A stretch of 64,000 nt of DNA from Coriolopsis trogii (Eukaryota; Basidiomycota; Agaricomycetes; Polyporales; Polyporaceae): assembly GCA_020543525.1 (NCBI GenBank), contig JAHYIO010000031.1:2604001-2668000 (forward strand), given 5' to 3'. Position numbers and translations under genes: made by a program. The notes under the pieces are model-generated. The model saw only the letters and a program-made list of their open reading frames with translations. It ran no database searches and was not told where the DNA came from. Below, piece by piece: positions 36,818 to 48,075 of the stretch; the first letter of the stretch is position 1; every line of letters begins with the position of its first letter.

Positions 36818-37675
36818 TCACACAGAGCACTCGGATACGTCTTCCACATCGGTCGTGACAACCTCGTCCGCTGCAGATCGCACATCCTCAGTCGGTGCAA
36901 CATGTGCGATATCTTCTAGCGGGATAACTTCGTTCGCTTGATGGCGTTCCTTGAGACAAAGACGTACACGAAGTTATTACCACTCTTACCGGATGACTGC
37001 GACGTGACCGGCACATCGCTTGCGGTGCAAGCCACGCTTGAGTATAGTGATGGAGATGGAGGCTCGATCCGCTCCCAGTCGGCGGTCGATTCAACTGTGT
37101 GAGTCGCTGAAGAACACTGAAGGTCATCATACTGAGGCGTATGAGCTTGAAGGAGATACTCACAGGGCGCGTAGCGACGTCCTCGCAAGCTACGATACAT
37201 GTCTGATGTTCGCTACGTAGATATTGTAAGCTTTAAGAACGGTATATCGAGCCTGGACTGACCTGGACGTTGGTTCGCAAGGCTGCGGTCTTATCCTCGA
37301 AGTCTGACGTCTCATTCCAGTACTTCTTGTACTCCTTATACCTGAATATCGATTTCGTTTCGCCATCCTTCGCCAGTTCAAGACCTTGCTTGAACAACCT
37401 GAAGGCGAAAAAAATAAGGAAATGGTCGACTCGGAAGGATGGTAACATGGTGCGTACTTGTCGTGCTCTTTGAAGTACACCTTCTCCTCCTCCGGTGGGA
37501 TTGATTCCTCGGCGATGAGAGTGTCTGAAGCGACCCGCAGGTTGTCGTGTCCACGTGCTATAGCAGCACGGGGGAGGGAATCCTTGATGATCCTCACCAC
37601 TCCCAAAGCGGGCACTCCAGAGATGGTGGTCACGTTTGCCGTGTCCTGCAGACTGCGTTCAAAATAACTCGCCAT
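36818..37675 (-). CDS. Unrecognised protein, kinase-2 partner, helical with acidic tail
   Basis: Exons 37675-37458, 37398-37263, 37212-36990 and 36915-36818 keep phase and give 224 aa. I recognise no family. Residues 1-120 are charged and likely helical: RIIKDSLPRAAIARGHDNLR, PPEEEKVYFKEHDKLFKQG, YKEYKKYWNETSDFEDKTAA. A Ser/Pro segment follows, and the last 30 residues are acidic (APTEDVRSAADE, DVEDVSECSV). No signal peptide or membrane segment. It resembles the gene at 41364 in one stretch (LP.A.I.RG...L, then PE.E.V), so the two may be distant relatives. Its start codon is 464 bp from that of kinase copy 2, in head-to-head orientation. Confidence 0.65.
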
Positions 37676-38139
37676 GGTTGGGAAACGTCCGCGATAAGAG
37701 GTCAAAAGGGAGGTTGGATGAGCGAACGATGGATACTACAAGCACAGGGGGAAGCAGGCAATGATATATATACTCCGAGAGAGCGCGCGGCTTGTGCATG
37801 GGAACAGAGGAGATCAGTTGTACGTAGCTCACCGCCATGATTGGGACTGAAAACAAGCAATCGACCTACCACGTTATGAGCGGCGAGCAGCGTGAGGACG
37901 ATCTAGCAACCGGTGACATCGAAGGTCGAGGCATCTTGACGTTGAAGGTGGACAACAAAGCGGATGATACAGAGTTTTCGCAAGAACGTGCCGTTGACGC
38001 CAAGAAGTCAGCGTCTCCGCGGCTAGGCGCACGTTACAGCATTACCAGTGAGCCAAACATTGTCGTTTGGTGCTCTCCGGGGGCCTGCCGTCGTGGGGTT
38101 CGCGCCTCCGACCTCCACCACCTCACTCCCTCCTAGTCC
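37676..38139. promoter_or_regulatory. Divergent intergenic region of kinase pair 2
   Basis: 464 bp between the two start codons. The frame at 37837-38136 (+) runs almost into the kinase ATG but ends in a stop 3 bp before it and shows no homology. I see no TATA-like or repeated element with confidence. Confidence 0.35.
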
Positions 38140-39492
38140 ATGTCTACTTCACGTCCCGACGTGGCGAGTTCTTTCCTGTCTAACACGTCCTCCCACGATG
38201 ACTTGGAGGGCGGGCTATCCGAAGAGGAAGTCTGGTGGAGAGACCATCAGGTATGGCTGCAAGAACGAGGATACCTCCTTCGTCCCCGCTACAGGCCGGA
38301 TTGGGTACCGTCTTGGAAGAAGAGCGATGTCCGTATGTATAGCTGTGAGGATGGGCAAAGCTTAGGGGTACGAGCCAGTTGCATTCGATTGTGGGGACAC
38401 CAACGTTCATCTAGTACTATACAGCTGCGCGTTCATATCCTTGATGCAACCAGGATTAGGGACAACGTCCCGGTAACCTTGAAGAGACTCAAGACCAGGG
38501 AACATCCGTACGAGATCCAAATCGGCCGCTATCTGTCTTCCGAGCCTCTAGCATCAGACCCAAAGAATCACTGCGTGCCTATACTCGAAGTACTCGACCT
38601 CCCCGAGGATGACAACACGAAGCTCCTTGTAATGCCTCTATTGAGGATCTTTGATAATCCTCCCTTCCTCACTGTTGGAGAGGCCGTCGAGTTCATGCGA
38701 CAAGCGATAGAAGTGAGTACTAGACATTTATCGTCAGCTCGTGTTGTGATTTGATTGCCGCAGGGGGTACAATTCATGCACAACCACCACGTTGCTCATA
38801 GGTTTGTTGTCTCGGAGTTGCTACACGCTGTACTCTGAACGCATGTCAGGGACATTGGAGAGCTCAACGTCATGATGGATCCACGCCCACTGTACCCTCA
38901 GCTGTATCACTTCATATTGCAGAAGAGGAGCCGCGACTTCACCGGATACGCTAAGCACTACACTCGAACACGGTGCCCAGTCAAGTACTATTTCATTGAT
39001 TTTGGTATCTCGCGCAAGTACGATCCCGCAGCGGGACCCCCTCGCGCATGGCCTATCTGGGGGGCGGATAAGACAGTTCCCGAGTTCCACAAGTCAGACG
39101 ATCCATGCGACCCCTTCCCCACCGACATATATTACCTTGGCAACCTCTTCCGCATTCGACTGTTACAGGTCAGTCGCATGCAGCCGTGTGCTACATCTTA
39201 CTCATGTTATGTATAGGAGTATGCCGGCCTGGATTTTATGCAGCCGCTCGTCGACAAGATGGTGCACGATGAGCCCGCCAACAGGCCTTCCATTGACCAG
39301 GTAGCCACACGCTTCGAAGTTCTTCTAGGTTCACTCAGCACATGGCGCCTTCGTGCGCGATTGCGACGGCGAAACGAGCATTGGCTGATTAGCCTCTTCC
39401 GCGGGACCGCGCACCTGTTCCGGACCATCTACTACATACTCACTTCCCGGCCCGCTCTTCCTCGTCCAAGACCCGTTGTCTCTTCAGTGTAG
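38140..39492 (+). CDS. Atypical protein kinase-like protein, copy 2 (HRDxG)
   Basis: Exons 38140-38367, 38425-38712, 38764-38801, 38850-39168 and 39217-39492 give 382 aa. Same family and same intron positions as copies 1 and 3. The N-terminal WWRDHQVWLQERGYLLRPR is followed by the ATP-lysine in VTLKR (96), catalytic loop HR-D-I-G-E-L-N (Asp186, Asn191) and IDFG (Asp235). Here the loop lysine is Gly188. After the DFG the ADKTVPEF and DIYYLGNLF blocks match the other copies. The C-terminus is basic with a hydrophobic stretch (LFRTIYYILTSRP). Intron 1 lacks in-frame stops, so a form retaining it would remain open, but the other copies support splicing. Function unknown. Confidence 0.85.
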
Positions 39493-39642
39493 TCGCTCCC
39501 CGCTTTCACCCTTTGTTTTCGCACTGCTTTCTATGCATATTGTGCGCTATTCGTTGCTCAGTGCTCTGTCCGCTTTCCATACCTCGTAATACACCCTTTC
39601 TTCGCTAATTCGTCATCGAATCTGCGAACGCCAAGCCGCGCC

Positions 39643-39879
39643 ATGCTCCCGATCATTGCGCCACGCGCGAACTTCTACAGGTACGATGCATACTTTGAAG
39701 ACGTCTGGCCCTTTCAGCTTTTTCTGCCGGAAAGGTTCCTCGCACCCGCGGTCCTGCGTAAGCTTGTGCCATTTCTGCGAGAGCAGACTCCGATTGGCGA
39801 GGTCAGAGAGACTCTGGGAGTGTCATCCTTGGCTATCCCGGCGTCGACTGGGGTGGAGGGAGAGATTTCTCCGCCGTAA
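39643..39879 (+). CDS. Possible small ORF downstream of kinase copy 2
   Basis: A 78-codon frame opening MLPIIAPRANFYRYDAYFED with balanced composition, no membrane segment and no known family. It begins 150 bp after the kinase stop, so it may just be 3' UTR sequence. A GTACGATG donor-like site lies early in the frame. Only the open frame supports it. Confidence 0.2.
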   Translation: MLPIIAPRANFYRYDAYFEDVWPFQLFLPERFLAPAVLRKLVPFLREQTPIGEVRETLGVSSLAIPASTGVEGEISPP

Positions 39880-40678
39880 ACCGATACGATACTGGATTTG
39901 GTGACGGTAATGCAGTGGGAAGAGCGAGCGAGGAAGGGCGTTTTTGAAAGCAAGAACTAATGCGCTTGCGGCATGTTGTATAAAAGAAATGTCCGGCAGA
40001 CTGGGACTCAGCCCCGGAGGATGGGCCCATAGAAGAGGGCGCAGGTCGGATCGGTGGGGACTGTGGGGACCTGGGAACTTGGCAATCGTTGAGCAAGAGA
40101 GCCAAAGTATAATTGTGTAGGAAGACGCAGAGCTGTCAAGACTTTGTCATGAGTGAGGAGTCGAACCCACAGCGAGATGTGGGTGTCTGTGTCAGGGAAT
40201 GTTCGTGGGAGGCAGGTTATCAAGCGGCAATGCAACTTGCAACCCTGACCTCTAGATGTCAGTACATCTCGCCCTCGAGAAGACGCGATGTCCATGCCTC
40301 ATGGTGAGAGAGTCTACTACGAATGTTATAGCATATATCGCGGGCTAGCGCAATGTGCTGGCACCCCTGGATTCGAAGGTTGTGAAGGAACAGGATGATG
40401 GCCAGTCAGGAGACTTCAAGCCACGCCCCTTATTGGTCTGTGAGAGGTATCAGGTGGGTACAGCGAGTCTATGCCCCCCATCGATTGTCCACGACTCCAT
40501 CAATCCATTATCAAAAGGCGCATACTTGAGTTAATATCATAACACATGGATTTCCTCGCAAGGAGTACATCGAGCAGACAGCGAGCAGTATACGGACGAG
40601 GGTTGCTTATTTCAAACGCGACACGCGCCCATGAACGCCGTAACGAGCTACCTCTCAATAGGCAGCACATGAAGCCTA
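39880..40678. other. Intergenic, nothing recognised
   Basis: About 800 bp without a supported frame. A tRNA-like stretch (AGTCGAACCCACA near 40158) does not fold into a tRNA. Confidence 0.45.
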
Positions 40679-41364
40679 TCAAACCATGGCTTCACGCTCC
40701 TGCTGCTCACCAGACCCAGCGACGTTCGGTGTGGCCATATCGGACACTGGTGCAATATTATATGACAGCTAGGAGCAGCTGAGAAATGCACTGCTTACCT
40801 TTGACCTGAGGATACGTTACGAACGGCTCGCCCATGTATTTGCTGAGAGCCTCTTCGAGAAAAGCGATATTGTTGAGATGATGGGAAGCGACATCCCGGT
40901 CGGAATGAGCAGGGAATGGCGCGTCATAGATGCTAATTTGAGATCCTGCGGCTACTCGGATGAGTATTACTGTGCAGCTTAGCACGAGTGCGCAGACTCA
41001 CCTCGCCCGAGAGCCTCCACATAAATGAGGACATCAGCGTAAAAATGAGCGCAGTCCCTCTCAAACAATCGCGTCCGCGCCCGGTGTTCGCCGTGTTTGA
41101 GAAGGTTGAGTACGGATGTCTGTTTGCCTTCGGCGCGCAGCGCCACACTCACGGCGAGAAACCTGTAGGCGTGTTCGAGTCGTGAGTCAATTCTCATGTC
41201 TGTGATTTGGCGGGAACTGCTCACCGGTTGTGTACCAGCTGACATCGGACTCTCTCCCCCTCAGGCATCACGCCCTGGGATTTCTCCAAAGATGCCAGTG
41301 AGCTGAGACAGTGCTCCCCTCGTTCTATGACGGCCTTGGGGAGTGGATTCTCGAACACAGACAT
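40679..41364 (-). CDS. Unrecognised small helical protein
   Basis: Exons 41364-41244, 41199-41002, 40945-40799 and 40746-40679 keep phase and give 177 aa. No family is recognised. The protein is probably mostly helical: FENPLPKAVIERGEHCLSSL, HAYRFLAVSVALRAEGKQTS, FERDCAHFYADVLIYVEALG, HHLNNIAFLEEALSKYMGEP. Intron 1 is short (44 nt), and the alternative donor at 41224 would change the junction, so that boundary is less sure. A motif LP.A.I.RG...L...PE.E.V is shared with the 37.7-kb gene, hinting at distant kinship. Unlike the other unrecognised genes here it is not paired with a kinase. Confidence 0.6.
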
Positions 41365-44300
41365 TGTTGTGAGGGGATTTGGATAGTAGGAAAGCGCGGA
41401 GAAAACACAGAGAGACAGCAGAAAGCAGTTGTAGGAGTAAATCCAGCGAGTGAGAGATCGTTTGGTTGGTGACAAACTCGATCACTGAGTCAAGTTTATA
41501 TGCTCACATAGGCGCGTATTCCTACCCGCAATTCCCACTAATGTGTGCATATGAGAACTGTTGCATAGTGTAGACCTGAAAAGAACAAGAGAATGCTGTT
41601 ATTCAAGGCTGCTGTTGAAGACACAGTGCTTGCCACAGGGGACACCGAAGTTGTTCGGGAAAGTCGACCATCGCGACGAGTGAGAGAACAAGAAGCGACC
41701 AAATGCGAAGTACCGATTAGGCGCTGTCTTCTAGCGAAAGTCCGATTGAGATTCCGCGGCGAGACACAGGGCACAGCCTCAGCACTAGCCGACTTCCTTG
41801 GTAGTACGCTTGAACCTCCACCCATACCACTTCGCACAGCCCGATGTTCACATCCGTAACCCCTCCAAACGACTCTACGTGTACTCCCCTGGCAGCTCTA
41901 GCCGCTCAGCTGGCGGAGTCTCAGTCACTAGTAGCTAGCCCGTCTCCGACTCTCGATCCCACGTCCTTCACTGGTAAGTTGTAAAATTCGCGAATTCTTG
42001 CCTAGGTACGTCCATGTAAATCCTCCAAGCCGCACGAATGTGATCGCAACACACTATCTTAGTCTTCCATCTGATCGCCCTCGGAAACATCGCACAGTCC
42101 TCTTTATTGTTGCCCGCTGTTATCATCTACAACTCCCGGTTATGGACACAGCGGCGTCTCACGAGACCAGAGCATCTATTCTCCAGGCACGTCACCTGCT
42201 ACACTCCTCGCTTCGGCTGCATTGTACTGCCCGGCGGCTGATATGCTTGAAGTAGCCTTATGTTCAAGTCGGTAACGGCGATGCCTTGCCTCGCGAGCAC
42301 AAAGCCAGTACCGACAGCGAAGTTCGAACGCAAAGGATTCGATCCGAACAGGCTGGTTCTCGTGGCATAGCTCGACAGCATGTCCGCACCGTGAGGTCAA
42401 ATCGTCCCGGATCATGCCTCAGGCAGAACTCAGGTACCTCTACTATAGTACAGCACGACCCCTGACGAGTCGGCATTCAATCGATAGGAACGCGCTGACG
42501 GTTTGGGACCATGCCATCACCCCGCCTCTAGTATCCAGCTGTCATCGACACCGACCTCATGGCGACATCGGAACGTTGCTCGGGTCGTTTTACACAAGGC
42601 TTCCAAGCAGCAATAGCGTGGGAGCAGAGCGGTGGTTGGCCGGGTAACATTGTCACTGCTCATGCCGTTGGTGCAGTCCAGAGAGCCCGTGGACATCTGG
42701 CCGGGTATGTGAGTGTAGGTGGACTTCAAGTTCCAACGATGCCAGGACGGACTTGGGCGACCGTGTCCGAGGTAGGGGACAGCACGATCATGCATACGCA
42801 GACCCATGGTGGAGGACGACCGTCCCGCACTCGTTGGCGTGCCTGAATCATGGCCGAACGGCAAGGGGCTATCGATGTTGGAAGGTACCAGTGATAAGCG
42901 AGAGTGCAGGGACTGTGCTCGAGATGGGTTGCACAATCGAGGGAATCCAAGATGGGGGAAGCGTGGGCTTTGAACTGGCACTTGTCTTCGTGGATGAGGT
43001 TCGCTTAATCCGTATATTCCGTCTAATCGAAGTGGAGTCCATACGGAACGGTCCCTCGTCCCAGGGACCTGCCAGTATGTCATTAGCTTCGGATCTTGGA
43101 CGCATGTCTTGTAGTAGAGGCATGAGAAAGACAGGGTCGGCCGGGACACGAGCCTACTAATCGGCAACCCGAGCGTCTGCATCGCCGCTCCAAGTATGAC
43201 GTCGCTAGCGCTGCCTTCGAGCGTCGCCTTAGAAATCAAGTGCATCAGTCTGGCCATAGTAACAATGGTGAGGTGGATCAGTACAGGACGGCGGACAGAG
43301 GCAGCGTTGTGCTCTATAAGGAACACGGTGTGCCTTCACGGAACCACAGTTGTCAGTATAGAGCCCGATCGAGTCGGTCCTTGTCGATTACCCACTGGCA
43401 GTGTACAACAATAGCAGACTGTTCTATACGCAAGTCGCTGGCTGTTCAACGTGAAGCGTCATACATCATGATTCCGGTAGAGTACATGCGTTGCAGATTC
43501 CATATCATATGCGCTTACCGAAGGCGATGCCAACCGCTGTAGCAGTCGCGATGGCCCCGGCGGGGAGAGTGGTGTCAAGTTGGGAAGACACGTCGTTGAG
43601 ACATATTGAGGGGGCTTGGGTGTGTGAGGAACATAAAGGCGAGTGAATCTAGTGAGATTATGGAGCCTATAGGTCGGCGCCGGCAGACATACAAACGTGC
43701 CTATCAACGTCCTCCTTGTTCTCACAAGCCGTCAACTTGAAGTCCAGCCGGGATGATGGCAGGGAATCCTCCAAGCCGCCGGAGTAGCTCCCTAACATCT
43801 GCCCAGTGAGAACCGAGAAAGAGGCGGGCACTACGCATGAGTACACAATAACAGCTTATGATAGGAGGCAGAGCGAGAACAAAAGACGGCTTTGTGCTCG
43901 ATATGGAAAGCCACTTGCACCACTATGGACCCACAGACATACTCACTATGGACATTCCGGAGTGTCGGTCTTGATCAAGGGAAAGATAAGTGCATACACG
44001 AAATACTTGATTGATCCAGGCGGCATGCATGACAGTGATCTTCGCCTGCTGTCGTCGACCTGGAACAAGGAGGCTGTCCGTTATTTCCATTATCGCGACG
44101 GCGGAAGAGAAGGTCTCTAAGGTTCAGTCTCTGGCGCGTTGACATGAGCTGGTACGCATTGCTCTAACGCCAACAGTGAGAATCACAAGACTAGTTTCCT
44201 CCGGACATCGCGACGTAGCGTACTCACCCATCACGTTTCCATGCCTGCAGGGGAATTTGAGGAGAGTAATTGCGAAAGCGCTCCAATCTATTAACCGAGT

Positions 44301-44404
44301 ACAGCACAGTTCCATAGCAAAAACAAGAGCGATAGCGAGCAATACCAGATAGCATCGAGTAGACAGGCGAGCACGAGAACGATGACAGCGTCCGGCGCAA
44401 AGTG
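41365..44404. other. 3-kb stretch with only broken or doubtful coding traces
   Basis: No complete gene can be built. On the minus strand 43.7-42.5 kb holds a hydrophobic segment (TLPAGAIATATAVGIAFG, about 43600), then KDRLDRALY (about 43380), then a 269-codon frame ending at 42517. The order hydrophobic helix then KDRL recalls small Agaricomycete membrane proteins, but stops and unmatched phases interrupt it; a decayed gene is possible. On the plus strand a clean exon-like start at 41844-41972 (opening MFTSVTPPND, with a GTAAGT donor) has no convincing continuation. Confidence 0.35.
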
Positions 44405-45776
44405 CTAAGGAGAGGGTAGGGCAGGGATGCCTTTGTAAATGAATGTGTATGTCCGGTACGCATGCCTGATCGTTCTGAAGAACCCGAAGATGTAAGAGTC
44501 CTTCCGATGCACGACCCGTGATCTCAGCTTCCATGCGCTCAGGGATGAACGTATCTTGTCGAAGCGTTGAACAACTTCGTTGATAGTCGGTCGTTTGGAC
44601 GGATCATCCTGAACCATGTCCATGATAAGAGGCTTCATGAACCCGAACCCACGCGACTTCTGGGGAAAGTGAGCGTGGACGTGAATATGACATCGGTACG
44701 GATATCGATACTTGGTGCTCACCTGCAAGAAATTGATACGTATCATGTTACCTATGTAGTATATATCTGTAGGAAAGGGATCGCAAGGTTCAGTCGAGTT
44801 TTGGAACTCGGGGACGGTTTTGTCTCCGCCCACTATTTGCGGTTCGCGAGGAGATATACAATCTTCTGGGTATTGACGGGATATACCGAAGTCGATGAAA
44901 AGATACTTCGTGGGCGACTGAGTGCGAGTGGAGTACCGGACCTTGCGCTTGGTGTCGTAGCTGAGATCGTCAAAACGTGGATGGTACATCTCCGACACAA
45001 GTGGCAAGGGGTCCATCATGACATTGTTCTCTTTGATGTCTCTGCATTCGACTCAACGTCATTCGATGTCATGCACTACACATGTGCGGTGACTTACCGA
45101 TGCGCTACATGATGCTGATGGATGAATTGCAGACCCTAAGACATTTGCTATTGGTACAAGTCGCGTCGGGAAATTGAGTGAAATACCTCGAATAGTTGCC
45201 TGACGCACTCGACGGCCTCGCCGATTGTGTAGAATCGAGGGTCGTTGTATACCCGTAGAAAGGGCATGACAATGAACAAGACGTCTTCGTCGTGCGGGGA
45301 GTGCAGTACTTCGAGCACGGGAACACAGTGGTTGCGTGGATCCGAACGAAGTGGTTCCGCAGAAAACATCTGAGTGATTTCTATCTCCTGTGGATGCTTG
45401 GACTTGTGTATGCGCTTCAACATAACGACTGTCCCGTCCGAGATTCGCTTCGCATCCATGACTTGACCTGTCTGCCCTATTAACCGTGAGGGGACAACCA
45501 TGCAAACAAGGACAAAAGACGTACATAACTGATGTGATAATCCTCACAATGATGAGGGGGATGCTTGGTACCTATCCATGACGGTACCCAGCCTTCTCTG
45601 AAGCGTGGACGAAGCATGTAGCCGCGCTCCTCGAGCCATTTCTGATGATCTCTCCAGAACACCTCGAAAAACTGTAGGGCGCCCGGACCACTGTAATCCT
45701 TGACCGGAGGACTACTAGTCGCGAGGGGTGCGGAATGATCTTCGACCGCAGGAGGAGAAGGAGAAGGAGGGGACAT
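44405..45776 (-). CDS. Atypical protein kinase-like protein, copy 3 (HRDxK intact)
   Basis: Exons 45776-45525, 45471-45187, 45135-45098, 45041-44723 and 44659-44405 give 382 aa, with intron positions identical to copies 1 and 2. It has the shared FWRDHQKWLEERGYMLRPR signature, ATP-lysine in VMLKR (103), catalytic loop HR-D-I-K-E-N-N (Asp193, Lys195, Asn198) and IDFG (Asp242). Unlike its relatives it keeps the catalytic-loop lysine, so it is the best candidate for an active kinase. No Gly-rich loop is visible. The N-terminal 40 residues are Pro/Ser-rich. It is head-to-head with the gene at 46220 (443 bp between ATGs) and inverted relative to copies 1 and 2. Substrates unknown. Confidence 0.87.
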
Positions 45777-46219
45777 GGGGACGCATTCGAGAGAGTGAGG
45801 GGGCAGGGAGAGAACGTCTGCGTTGGACGACCCCGAACTGTGAGCCGCGCAGGAACGAGCTGCATTGCCACTCTCCCACGTGCACACACAACCATACAGT
45901 GACCGCCGGGCGTCTACCATCTCAGTACAACAATGCCATCGTCTGCCCTGCATGTCCGTCGCACAATAACGCTTTCCTTTCCCGTATACACCGCCGTCCC
46001 CGCTTACGTCTACGATCAATTACGCCGCCAGCGGATGGGTGCGGTGGTTACTAGGTACACGCGCCGCCCACTCCCATACTACGTCTCGATGATAACACGT
46101 TCGATGCGACGGAAGGCTATATGAACTTGGACTGGTCTCGTTCACCCCTCGTTCCTCCTCCCTTGGCTTGGCTTTCTTCTTTCTGCGTGTTGTCCCTCCC
46201 CAAAGCTGGTCTTACCGTC
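45777..46219. promoter_or_regulatory. Divergent intergenic region of kinase pair 3
   Basis: 443 bp between the kinase start (-) and the acidic-tail gene start (+). An upstream in-frame ATG at 46121 would lengthen the plus-strand protein by 33 residues and shorten this interval. No shared element with the other two kinase intergenic regions is visible by eye. Confidence 0.35.
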
Positions 46220-47512
46220 ATGCCCGATCTCGTCACTGCAAGTATCAGCGCTGGCGCTAAACCTCTCTTCAAAATCATCCTCAAGCACCGGCCGGCTAAG
46301 CTCAAAAAGCTGGCCAAAGCTGCGGAAGACCAAGTCACGCATTTGATGGCCAAATACACCGTTTTCTTAGAGGACAATGAATTTCAGATGGTCACATCCC
46401 AACGTAAATCGTGAGTGAGAGACTTCAAGTGCTCACCAGGCCTGCAGTCTTACTGAAATGTTTCTTACTGTCATTTAGCGTAACCGCTGCGCGTGAACGT
46501 GTTGAATCGACGAGATGGTCATTCAACCTGAAGAAAGGCTTCGAGTACATGAGCGTTGTATATGTCTACTATTCGGAGGCGCAGACGTTGCTCATGGATG
46601 TGAAAGTGCGTGCTTCGGTTCACCTTGCTCGTTTGACCTGAGCCGAGCACGGACCGCAGAACATCACAACTGCGCGAGTCAAAGAGCGCGGCCCTGAGGC
46701 TATGAGAGCCGAAGCCATACGAGCTGCGACCGCGGGAGCCTGTGAGGATTCTTTCGCACTCTCAGGTCCATTCGGTTCCCGCAGGGCCAGACTGACACGT
46801 ACCCATCTAGCTGAGACCGCTGCTACTGGACAGGTTACCTCGTTTGCGGTGACCATGGACAATGTTCCCCTGAAGCCCGGTACGAATTCAATCAAAGTTG
46901 AATTGCCAGGTATGAGCGCTCTGTCCAAGTCCTGACTTGAATCACCAAGCTCACCTTCGTCCCGAAGGCGGTATTCCAAGACTTGCCACTGTGACTATCT
47001 CAACGAAACCCTTGAGTCCCAGCGATGCTCCGCCCCAGCCAGCCGTTGAAGAAGGACCTTTCGACGATCCCGACGAGGACTCTGTCTCAGGTGCGCGGCC
47101 TTCCTTTGGGTGACGTCGGAGTTGTAGGCTTTACACGAGGATGCTAACCACGGCTCAGTTCAAGTCACCGTTACCTCCGGAGACGACAGTGAGTAGTGTT
47201 TCTTGCATCATCTGCGCACATCACATCTCACCAACGCTCCCATAGACACTTCAGAGTGTGATATTGTGGACGAACAGGGCGACGAGGATAACGATGATGG
47301 AGCGGGAGATGGCGACGACGGGGGTATCTCCTTCGAGCTGTCTAATCTCTCCCTGAGTCGTGGAAGACGGCGTACCCACCACGGCATCTCATTGCCCAGC
47401 TTGGGTGAGTCCAGCCATGATTCCGATCCACATGACCTCCGGGCTCGCCACGCTCTCTGACCGCCTGCTTCTTGTGATCGCAGATGTCGAGTTTGGGAAC
47501 GATGACGACTAA
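46220..47512 (+). CDS. Unrecognised protein, kinase-3 partner, strongly acidic C-terminus
   Basis: Exons 46220-46410, 46479-46605, 46660-46909, 46950-47090, 47159-47188, 47246-47404 and 47484-47512 keep phase over six introns and give 308 aa. No family is recognised. Residues 1-105 are basic and helical (KIILKHRPAKLKKLAKAAED, TRWSFNLKKGFEYMSVVY, YYSEAQTLLMDVK). Residues 150-200 look like a beta-rich region (GQVTSFAVTMDNVPLKPGTN, then IKVELP), and the last 100 are very acidic (FDDPDEDSVS, DEQGDEDNDDGAGDGDD), ending FGNDDD. An acidic tail of this sort is common in histone- or basic-protein-binding factors, but that is speculation. A start 33 codons upstream (46121) is also possible. Confidence 0.65.
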
Positions 47513-48075
47513 GAACGCTTCTGGGCAGCAATATCTTCCTCTCATTTCGTCACTATGTATTTATCGTGTACTCATGCTCTGTTACTGCTGTCGTTTGCTC
47601 TGACTGCTAGTTTTGTTCTGCGTAGCTGTGATCTATACAATTGATAATTCGATAAATTGTCGGTCGTGTACTTGGTCTCGTTAAGTTCGCAATTAGACCC
47701 GACGAAATGCCTCTGCCAGTGGGAACGCTTCTGCCCTGGTAAACCCGCAAACGTAGTTGAAGATGAGTCAATACGCTTGTCAGCGAATGATACTGCAGAG
47801 TACACTTGCGCCATGATTGGCCATGGTGGACTGGACCATCGGATACGACCGCCCGTGTGCCCTATGATTCATCATATTGAACAACATGAACATGGGCCAT
47901 ATACAGTCACCGAGCTCGTAGCAGCGCAGTCCTCTAGTAAACAACGCAAGAGTACAAATGAACTATGGGAAGGGGGGAGGTGTGATCCGACCCGTCTGAA
48001 TGTGACAGCTCGTACTATGATAGATGCATAAAATATGGAGAAAAAGCAGAAGAACCGCGTTACACATCATGCACC
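47513..48075. other. Convergent 3' intergenic
   Basis: 563 bp between the ends of the acidic-tail gene (+) and the ABC transporter (-). AT-richer, no supported frame. Confidence 0.5.

Noticed and set aside
40140..40270. A tRNA gene around AGTCGAACCCACA
   Set aside because: The T-arm-like bases are not followed by acceptor, D or anticodon stems in either direction.
42517..43326. 269-codon minus-strand open frame as an intact gene
   Set aside because: Long, but with Pro/Ser/Arg-rich composition, no recognisable domain and competing frames on both strands. At most it is part of a decayed gene.
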